Source: DATLAN01 sp035527455 (lineage in GTDB: Bacteria; Planctomycetota; Planctomycetia; Pirellulales; Thermoguttaceae). Taken from it: 12,101 bases of DNA. Position numbers and translations under genes: made by a program. The notes under the pieces were generated by a model. The model was given only the letters and a program-made list of their open reading frames with translations, was not told the DNA's origin and made no database searches. Location: NCBI GenBank assembly GCA_035527455.1, contig DATLAN010000304.1:1-12101 (forward strand). The letters run 5' to 3'. Numbering within the stretch: the stretch's first letter is position 1; each line of letters starts with the position of its first letter. Shown piece after piece: positions 4,714 through 10,555 of this stretch.

Positions 4714-7700
4714 TGATAGATCTTGCTGCTGGTCTGCTCGACGGTCGCTTCACGAACGGCTTCATCGGCTTCCTGAGCGTACCCTGTTCGAAGGCAGACT
4801 ACGGCCCCGTCTATTGTGGAGACGAAAACACCCGCATCGGTCAGGGCCATGCCGTCCAGCACCGGCGGAGCGGGAAGCGCGCATGCGACCCTTTTTGAGC
4901 CGTCTTCGCGCGAAGCGACCCAGAAAGTGCCCGGGCTGTGACTCTCGGCGCTCTCGGTGAGCGACTTGCCGCCTGCGACCAACAGGGCGTCGCGGGTCAG
5001 CACGATCGACTTGGCCACGAAGGGCAGTTGCGTGGTCCACTTGATCTGGCGTTTCCTCTCCTCATCTCTTGTGGCCTTCGGCGCGGGGTCCAGGACCTCC
5101 GCGAACAGCTTGTAGTCCTTCGCCATGTCCGGGCGAACGTGTCCCTTGCCGGCCAGGTAGGCCATCCGTCCATATCCATATATCAGCTTTCCGTCATCGA
5201 AGGTCAGCAGTCGACCGGCAGGCGACACGTTGCCGACCAGCGGCCAGTACGTGTAACCGCCTCCTATCTCCGTGCCGTAAACCCAGTAGGTCCGGTGCCA
5301 CCACGTGTCGTCCAGGAACCCGCGCGGGGCGAAGAGGTGGGGCAGATCCTCGACGGGGGCCAGGTTCTTATCGACGCCCAGGCCGCGCATCCAAACCGTG
5401 TCCTTCTGGATGGAGAGGATGTCCGGCAGCACGCTCTGCCTGATGATGCCGGCGTCGTCGGCCTGAGCGGTCATGTTCACGTCTGCCTTGTGGAGCACGT
5501 TCCCGGTCTTGACCTCCAGTGCGTAAAGGCGGATCCCGCCGTCGATGCGGGCGGACCTGCCGGCCGCGAAATAGGCCACGCTCTGGCGAGCGTGGCTACC
5601 GTCGGAGAGGTTGTCGTCGACCAGCACCGATCCGTGCACGGGCCATGCCGACTCGAGTTGCTCGTAGGCGAACAGTCGCCGATCCTGCGGCGCGGCGCGG
5701 AATCGCCAGACCAGTTCCCCGTCGGATGCCCGCAGGCAGTAGACGAACCCGCTGCGCGTCCCGAACAGGCACCGTCCGCCCGACAGGGTTGGCGGAGAAT
5801 CGATCCGGCCGTCAGCGACGAACCTCCAGACCGGCTCGCCGTCCAGGTCTGACAGGGCGTGAAGCGTATGCAGGTCCGTCTCGGCGACAAATACAAGGCC
5901 GTCCGCGGCGACCGGTGCGGTGATCGGCGACGAGAGCTTTGTGGTCCACGCGACTTCCGGCTTGCTCGGTGCGGACAGATCCTGGGAGCCGCTTCGACGG
6001 GCGTCGCCGCGGTAGGTCGGCCATGCGGCCTTCATGGAACCGGACGCGAAATCCGAGATTTCATCATAGGCCCGGCCCTTTTCCAGCGGCGGCGGGCCTT
6101 CTCCGGAACTGGACCGCGGAGAAAGGGCATTCAATCCGATGAGCATTTCCTCGGGCTGGCACGCGCAGGAATGCTGCGGCGCGTAGACAAGCCCGTTGGC
6201 GGGCATGGTGCCGTACTGGCATGCTCCCCGGACCCACGAGTTCCCTTGGACGGCTCCGCTGACCGGATCGATGAATTGGATCCCGCCGCGGCCCACCAGC
6301 AGCCAATGAACGGTCGCCTTGTTCCGGTAACAGCGGTGGTGCCCCCACGCCTTTTGGGCAGGTATTGTCGCGGTGATCTCGCCCGTTTTCAGGTCCCGCC
6401 CCTGGGTGAACCCGGGGTCGGCGCCGCCGCGCAGGTTGCCGACCCACACCACGCCGTTAATCACGAAAACGTCTCCCGGCGTGTTGTAGTTCTCGGAGTA
6501 GGGCGCACGCCACAGCTCCTTGCCATCGTCGAGAGAAAACGCGACCAACTCGCCGTCTTGCCGATCCTCGAAGCCTCCGCTGGAGATGATCCACTCGGTG
6601 CCCTGATCCGGCGGGGATTTGCCCACATTGTCGCTTGCCGCGCGGTCGAGAGAGAGCACCACGCCGTCGTGAATGACCAGGGTGGGCGTGGACCAGGAAA
6701 TGCGGCTCCTTGCGACCGCGCGCTCGCTGCGCCACAGCTCCTTGCCTGCGACGGCATCGAGACAGACCAGATGCGAGACGGTCTGAAGGCAGACCCTTCC
6801 GTCATCGACCGCCATCGTCGTGGGCATGATCTCGCCGGGCGCCTCAAACTCCCGCTTCCAGAGCAGGTGGTAGCTACCGTCGCCGGACGGTGGAGACCCG
6901 TGCGCAAAATCCACGCTCTGGCGAGCGTAGCTACGGTCGCCGGTTTCGATCGCGACGATCTGCTGGGTTCCGTACATGTCGATCGCCTCGCGCGGAAACC
7001 GATACCAGATCTCCAGCGTCGGGGAAACCTGGTTGATCCACTTCTTCCGCTCTTCGTGTTGGTCGGCGGTCATGTCGTCGGCCAGCACATAGAGCACCCC
7101 GCCCGTCAGCAGCAGTTCGCGGGCGCCGCCGGTGCCGGCAAGGGTCGTGACCGGCTTTCCAGTCGGCGCATCAAGGACCGTCACCGGCTCGCCGTAACCG
7201 AGCGCGACGTACACCCGGTCATCCGTTACCACGATGCGCCGCCCGATCTCGGGCGGGCCGCTGCGAAAACCCCGAAGGTGCGATTCCCAGTTCGTTATGG
7301 GGCGTTGCCACAGCAGCACGCCGCTGAAGGCGTCCCTGGCCACGAGCTTCCATTGGGGCGGAAGGCAGACCGAGCTGACGGGGCCTTCGTCGATGATGTA
7401 GAAAACCCGTCCGCCGGCCGTGACCATCGCGCTCATGCTGGCGAAGTGCTCGTGGCTCCTGGCAAACTCAGGCCCGCAGGTCCAGCGCAGGCCCTGCGGC
7501 GGGCCGACCACCGTGTCGTCGGAGACGGCGTTGTTCGAGGCGTCATGCAGGAAGTGGCTCCACGGGTCCAGTTCCTCGGGCCACGGCTTGCGCGTGATTT
7601 CGATCTTCCCTTTCCTCGTATCGACGATGACGCCCAACGGGGCGAGCACCCGCGTCCATTCGTCCTCGGAGATCCGCCCAGTGTCGCCCGCAACGACGAT

Positions 7701-8714
7701 CATCTTGACGAGGCTGTCTACATACGGCAGTTGTGCCCCATCCCATTGGGCTGCCGTGACGGGACCGTAAAGCCCTTTTTCGCGCAGATAGGTCCTCGCC
7801 GCCGCAACCTTCCCGGGATCGCGATCCAGACCATGGACCAGGTACGAATCACCGGCCCGCAATTCCGCCAGCAGAGCCGGGCTGTCGCAGCCGATCACCA
7901 CCACCAGCCCTCCTTGGACGCCCGAAGCGTCCAGGATCTGCCTGGCGTCCTGGGCCTTGGCCACGGAGAGATCGAGTTCTTTGATGAAGATATTGCGATA
8001 CTCGATGGGGCAAGGATTCATCTTGCCGAGGTTGTCGCCATCGACGACGATATGCTTCTGCAGCCTGATCGGTGCCGGCTCCATGTTCAGCATCCAGTCG
8101 TGAAACTGGAAGTTGTCATGGAGAACCTCGCCGTCATACTCGGCGGAGAAGGTCCGGCCTTTCATGGTCAGCTTGACCGTGTGCCAGACTCCGACTTCCG
8201 GATCGATGTGCCTGACATGAGGTTTCTCTTCCTCCGTAAGTCCCACTTTCTTTGCAGTCTCTTGCGGGAGAAAATAGTAACTTTCCAGGTGTCCCATTCC
8301 GCCCTTGGATCTCAGGTTGAACTGCTCCTGGTCTCCGAAACCCGGAATCTCCGGAATCAGCCTGCGGAAGTTGATGCCGCTGTCCGAAATGGTCGGCATT
8401 CTGAAATCGAGCATCAGCACGAAATCTCGATACGTCTTCTCGGTCGCCAGGTCAGCTCCCCACTCTTCCAGAAGACCGTGCGACTTGAGTACGCCCTCCT
8501 CAATCGACCACATTTCTTCGACCTTCGGGTGTACTCGCCAGCCGGTGAAGTCCTTGCCGTTGAAGAGCGCGGTAAAACCTTCCGGTGGGACATTCAACTC
8601 TCTGGCCGAGTCCTCAGCGCCGCCGCCCGCGGCCCCGCCGAGCAACAGCAACAGCATCGCGGCGACCAGAAATGGCGTCGTTTGCATCTTGGAAACCTTG
8701 TTGAGGTTCCTCAT
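4641..8714 (-). CDS. Secreted DUF1080 / methyltransferase-like / PQQ-like beta-propeller fusion
   Basis: A 1357-residue exported protein. Residues 1-34 form a Sec signal peptide (basic start, LVAAMLLLLLGGAAGGGA, cleavage near A33). Residues 45-248 are a DUF1080 domain (FTALFNGKDFTGW, then DFRMPTISDSGINFR), the 3-keto-disaccharide hydrolase family with a concanavalin-like fold. Residues 255-375 resemble a class I methyltransferase (GGLVVVIGCDSPALLAEL, DRDPGKVAAARTYL, VLAPLGVIV), but the usual glycine-rich SAM loop is degraded to GCDSPA, so catalysis is doubtful. From about 400 to 1310 come PQQ/quinoprotein-like propeller repeats (for example YCLRASDGELVWRF, VVCLDAVAGKELWR). ATG 8714 is chosen because it gives the signal peptide and has AGAAGGA upstream; the longer frame to 9029 is only the shadow of the oxidoreductase gene. 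Three REP-like palindromes lie inside the coding region. The last 40 or so residues are atypical and overlap the convergent gene. Confidence 0.88.
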   Translation of the reverse strand: MRNLNKVSKMQTTPFLVAAMLLLLLGGAAGGGAEDSARELNVPPEGFTALFNGKDFTGWRVHPKVEEMWSIEEGVLKSHGLLEEWGADLATEKTYRDFVLMLDFRMPTISDSGINFRRLIPEIPGFGDQEQFNLRSKGGMGHLESYYFLPQETAKKVGLTEEEKPHVRHIDPEVGVWHTVKLTMKGRTFSAEYDGEVLHDNFQFHDWMLNMEPAPIRLQKHIVVDGDNLGKMNPCPIEYRNIFIKELDLSVAKAQDARQILDASGVQGGLVVVIGCDSPALLAELRAGDSYLVHGLDRDPGKVAAARTYLREKGLYGPVTAAQWDGAQLPYVDSLVKMIVVAGDTGRISEDEWTRVLAPLGVIVDTRKGKIEITRKPWPEELDPWSHFLHDASNNAVSDDTVVGPPQGLRWTCGPEFARSHEHFASMSAMVTAGGRVFYIIDEGPVSSVCLPPQWKLVARDAFSGVLLWQRPITNWESHLRGFRSGPPEIGRRIVVTDDRVYVALGYGEPVTVLDAPTGKPVTTLAGTGGARELLLTGGVLYVLADDMTADQHEERKKWINQVSPTLEIWYRFPREAIDMYGTQQIVAIETGDRSYARQSVDFAHGSPPSGDGSYHLLWKREFEAPGEIMPTTMAVDDGRVCLQTVSHLVCLDAVAGKELWRSERAVARSRISWSTPTLVIHDGVVLSLDRAASDNVGKSPPDQGTEWIISSGGFEDRQDGELVAFSLDDGKELWRAPYSENYNTPGDVFVINGVVWVGNLRGGADPGFTQGRDLKTGEITATIPAQKAWGHHRCYRNKATVHWLLVGRGGIQFIDPVSGAVQGNSWVRGACQYGTMPANGLVYAPQHSCACQPEEMLIGLNALSPRSSSGEGPPPLEKGRAYDEISDFASGSMKAAWPTYRGDARRSGSQDLSAPSKPEVAWTTKLSSPITAPVAADGLVFVAETDLHTLHALSDLDGEPVWRFVADGRIDSPPTLSGGRCLFGTRSGFVYCLRASDGELVWRFRAAPQDRRLFAYEQLESAWPVHGSVLVDDNLSDGSHARQSVAYFAAGRSARIDGGIRLYALEVKTGNVLHKADVNMTAQADDAGIIRQSVLPDILSIQKDTVWMRGLGVDKNLAPVEDLPHLFAPRGFLDDTWWHRTYWVYGTEIGGGYTYWPLVGNVSPAGRLLTFDDGKLIYGYGRMAYLAGKGHVRPDMAKDYKLFAEVLDPAPKATRDEERKRQIKWTTQLPFVAKSIVLTRDALLVAGGKSLTESAESHSPGTFWVASREDGSKRVACALPAPPVLDGMALTDAGVFVSTIDGAVVCLRTGYAQEADEAVREATVEQTSSKIYHQPAAASQIHPMPATARNRMVTTT
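5576..5599 (-). repeat. REP-like palindrome inside the propeller gene (copy 1)
   Basis: On the minus strand: GTAG, then stem strand CCACGCTC, loop GCCA and the complementary stem strand. It is identical to the intergenic copies at 8731, 8805, 10483 and 10532. It is read in the frame that gives DGSHARQSV, near residues 1037-1045, between the propeller strands SVLVDD and VAYFAAG. Sequence on both sides continues the propeller, so this looks like an in-frame insertion. Confidence 0.9.
6870..6893 (+). repeat. Diverged REP-like palindrome inside the propeller gene (copy 2)
   Basis: GTAGCTAC begins this 24-base element, which differs from the 6911 copy at five positions. Four of these form two compensated base-pair swaps in the stem (positions 9 with 20 and 10 with 19), and the fifth is in the loop. 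The full 8-bp stem is therefore kept. It faces the 6911-6934 copy in opposite orientation across 17 bases, forming a BIME-like pair. It is read on the minus strand as PPSGDGSY. Confidence 0.75.
6911..6934 (-). repeat. REP-like palindrome inside the propeller gene (copy 3)
   Basis: On the minus strand: GTAG, stem strand CTACGCTC, loop GCCA, stem strand GAGCGTGG. This is the same variant as the copy at 8767-8790. It is read in the SYARQSV frame, near residues 594-601, after the propeller segment IVAIETGD. Together with the 6870 copy it makes a 65-base unit that appears to interrupt a propeller loop. Confidence 0.9.
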
Positions 8715-8755
8715 GTTCGAATTCCTTCTGGTAGCCACGCTCGCCAGAGCGTGGA
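8646..8755 (-). repeat. 110-bp signal-peptide-plus-REP segment, near-identical to 10399-10507
   Basis: This stretch covers the first 23 or so codons of the propeller gene, its ribosome binding site and the REP copy at 8731. It matches 10399-10507 with two substitutions and one single-base indel. That is far closer than the similarity of the surrounding oxidoreductase genes, which points to recent duplication or gene conversion. Confidence 0.9.
8731..8754 (+). repeat. REP-like palindrome in the propeller-gene leader (copy 4)
   Basis: A consensus 24-base copy, GTAG then CCACGCTC, loop GCCA and its complement, on the plus strand. It lies 16 bases upstream of the ATG at 8714 and next to the AGAAGGA ribosome binding site, so its hairpin would form in the mRNA leader. 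Confidence 0.95.
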
Positions 8756-8766
8756 GTGTGCAGGGC

Positions 8767-8790
8767 GTAGCTACGCTCGCCAGAGCGTGG
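8767..8790 (+). repeat. REP-like palindrome in the intergenic cluster (copy 5)
   Basis: The GTAGCTAC variant of the element, in the same orientation as copy 4 and 12 bases after it. Its stem has one G-T wobble in the position where copy 4 has a C-G pair. Confidence 0.93.
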
Positions 8791-8804
8791 CTGGGCCGGT
8801 CTTC

Positions 8805-8828
8805 CCACGCTCTGGCGAGCGTGGCTAC
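8805..8828 (-). repeat. REP-like palindrome carrying an oxidoreductase stop codon (copy 6)
   Basis: A consensus copy on the minus strand, inverted relative to copies 4 and 5. The TAG of its GTAG tetranucleotide (8827-8825) is the stop codon of the upstream Gfo/Idh/MocA gene, so the element joins the coding region exactly at the stop. Confidence 0.95.
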
Positions 8829-10261
8829 AGTGTCCAGTCTTTGCGGTACTCGCGTCGGAGGAACTGGTCCGCCTCCGGACAGTTCGTGGCCTTCAGGTTC
8901 TCCGCGTCCCACGCGAGCTTCTGGCCGGCGCGATAGGCAACCGTTCCCAACAGCACCGTCTCGGTCAGCGGTCCGGAATAGTCGAAACTGCACGTGGTCG
9001 GACTGCCCGTCTTGCAGGCGACTATCCATTCGTTGGCGTGGCCGATCGAGCGGGGGATGGTCCTTGGGGGCGGCTCGAAATCAGCGAACTTCTCTTTCGG
9101 ATACAGTTCGTACGTGGGCGGTATGACTTCGATCTGGGTAATCAGCATCCCTTCGGAGCCGACGAACAGCACGGCGATGGGCCAATTGGGCAGGTTCACC
9201 TCGTTGAGCAGTTCGGGCCGTTGATTGCCGTGGTACCACGTGAGTTTCACCGGCGGCAGTTCGCCTCGCCGGGGAAACGCCCACCGGACGATTTGCCAGC
9301 GTGGGGCCACTTCCCGACCCACGCGGTCCGGTCCTTCTGCCTCGACTGTGAGCGGGTGCTTCAGGCCCAAGGCCCAAAACGCCAGGTCCAACAAGTGGCA
9401 GCCCATGTCGCCGAGCCTGCCGTTGCCGAAGTCCCACCAATTGCGCCAGTTGATGGGATGGTAGGCGGGATGGTAGGGGCGATACGGCGCCGGGCCCAGC
9501 CAAAGGTCCCAGTGGAGATGCTCAGGAACAGCGGGCGTCTGTTGCGGCGGACGATCCCCCCACATCAGTTTGCCGTCATCCGGCGGCATGCCTTCATCAT
9601 CGTCGCACCAGGCATGGACTTCTCTGACTTCTCCGATGGCGCCGGCTTGGATCAACTCGACAACGCGCCGGAAGGTTTCGCTGGAGTGATTCCCGATCCC
9701 CATCTGAGTAGCCACCTTGTTCTTCTTGGCCACCTCGGCTGCCAGTCGGGCTTCGAAAACATTATGGGCCAGCGGTTTCTCGCAGTAGCAGTGTTTGCCC
9801 ATCTCCATTGCCATCACGCTGGCAGGGATGTGCGTATGGTCGGGCGTAGCGACCACAACCGCATCGATGATCCTCTCTTCCTTGTCCAGCATCTTGCGGA
9901 AATCGTCGTATTGCTTCGCCTCGGGAAACCTCTTGAAACCGCCAAAGTTGGTGACAGCTGGAATATGCCGGACGATGGCGTCGCTGGCGCGCTTCTCGTC
10001 CACGTCGCAAAGCGCGACGAACTTTGCGCCGCCCATGCCACTCGGCATGTGTTGCGATTGAGCGAAGACCTCGTTGACGAGGAAAGCCCCGTGTCCACCT
10101 ACGCCGATCGCCGCGATGTTGAGCGTTTCACTCGGCGCCGCGTGGCCGGGGCCGCCGAGCACATGCCGTGGGACAATCGTCAACGCAGCCGCTGAGGCTG
10201 CCGTACCCAAAAACTCACGACGTGGGATTCTTGACTTGCCGTTTGTCTTGTTGTTTCTCAT
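8825..10261 (-). CDS. TAT-exported Gfo/Idh/MocA-family oxidoreductase, second copy
   Basis: A 478-residue NAD(P)-dependent sugar oxidoreductase-like protein. The N-terminus carries a twin-arginine signal (R14-R15-E-F-L-G followed by ASAAALTIV), so it is probably folded with cofactor and then exported. The Rossmann fold begins with GVGGHG (53-58). CDVD (85-88) ends the second strand, VVVATPDHTH lies at 135-144, and E161-K162-P163 is the family's signature EKP motif with the conserved lysine. GDMGCHLLDL (284-293) contributes the active-site histidine region. ATG 10261 is chosen because it begins the TAT signal and has GAAGG upstream; the longer frame is a shadow. Its start overlaps the stop of the 69-codon fragment in an ATGA. 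The substrate is unknown, but the neighbouring DUF1080 protein suggests oxidation of sugars or glycosides at C3. Confidence 0.92.
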   Translation of the reverse strand: MRNNKTNGKSRIPRREFLGTAASAAALTIVPRHVLGGPGHAAPSETLNIAAIGVGGHGAFLVNEVFAQSQHMPSGMGGAKFVALCDVDEKRASDAIVRHIPAVTNFGGFKRFPEAKQYDDFRKMLDKEERIIDAVVVATPDHTHIPASVMAMEMGKHCYCEKPLAHNVFEARLAAEVAKKNKVATQMGIGNHSSETFRRVVELIQAGAIGEVREVHAWCDDDEGMPPDDGKLMWGDRPPQQTPAVPEHLHWDLWLGPAPYRPYHPAYHPINWRNWWDFGNGRLGDMGCHLLDLAFWALGLKHPLTVEAEGPDRVGREVAPRWQIVRWAFPRRGELPPVKLTWYHGNQRPELLNEVNLPNWPIAVLFVGSEGMLITQIEVIPPTYELYPKEKFADFEPPPRTIPRSIGHANEWIVACKTGSPTTCSFDYSGPLTETVLLGTVAYRAGQKLAWDAENLKATNCPEADQFLRREYRKDWTL

Positions 10262-10467
10262 ATTCGCCTTCTTCTTGAGCGTGGGACTTGCCTGGGCACG
10301 TACCCAACGCCGGTCGGCCGTTGCCAGACGCTGAAGTCGTCGTCGACACCCAACGCTGTCCAGCCACCTTCCTCGGCCACGGCGGCCCGGCCGGGCGGCA
10401 GCAACAGCATCGCGGCGACCAGAAATGGCGTCGTTTGCATCTTGGAAATCTTGTTGAGGTTCCTCAT
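10258..10467 (-). pseudogene. Signal-peptide fragment, truncated paralog of the propeller gene start
   Basis: A 69-codon reading frame begins MRNLNKISKMQTTPFLVAAM, almost the same as the signal peptide of the protein at 8714, but the mature part stops after about 35 residues. EEGGWTALGVDDDFSVWQRPTG could be the start of a secreted domain. The arginine-rich end is just the following ribosome binding region read as protein. Its TGA overlaps the ATG of the next oxidoreductase gene (ATGA). The simplest reading is a duplicated gene start whose body was deleted. A short secreted peptide that couples translation to the next gene is possible but less likely. Confidence 0.65.
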
Positions 10468-10507
10468 GTTGGAATTCCTCTGGTAGCCACGCTCGCCAGA
10501 GCGTGGA
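10399..10507 (-). repeat. Partner of the 110-bp signal-peptide-plus-REP segment
   Basis: The counterpart of 8646-8755: same order of signal-peptide codons, ribosome binding site and REP-like palindrome, with only two substitutions and one indel between the two copies. The unit follows an oxidoreductase gene in both places. Confidence 0.9.
10483..10506 (+). repeat. REP-like palindrome in the intergenic region (copy 7)
   Basis: A consensus copy with GTAG on the plus strand, 15 bases upstream of the ATG of the signal-peptide fragment. Its position corresponds to copy 4. Confidence 0.95.
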
Positions 10508-10531
10508 AAGACGAACTCGGCCACGGTCTTC

Positions 10532-10555
10532 CCACGCTCTGGCGAGCGTGGCTAC
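10532..10555 (-). repeat. REP-like palindrome carrying an oxidoreductase stop codon (copy 8)
   Basis: A consensus copy on the minus strand, inverted relative to copy 7 with 25 bases between them. Its GTAG supplies the TAG stop (10554-10552) of the first Gfo/Idh/MocA gene, the same arrangement as copy 6. Confidence 0.95.

Noticed and set aside
8731..8828. Rho-independent terminator formed by the REP hairpins
   Set aside because: The hairpins are strong but no T-tract follows, and the same element occurs inside a coding sequence that must be transcribed through.
5859..8936. A 1025-codon plus-strand open frame opposite the propeller gene
   Set aside because: It is the antisense shadow of a high-GC coding region. 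Its translation shows no recognisable domain, while the minus strand gives clear DUF1080 and propeller motifs.
8715..9029. N-terminal extension of the propeller gene up to 9029
   Set aside because: The extra 105 codons lie inside the 3' end of the oxidoreductase gene and across REP palindromes. The signal peptide and ribosome binding site place the start at 8714.
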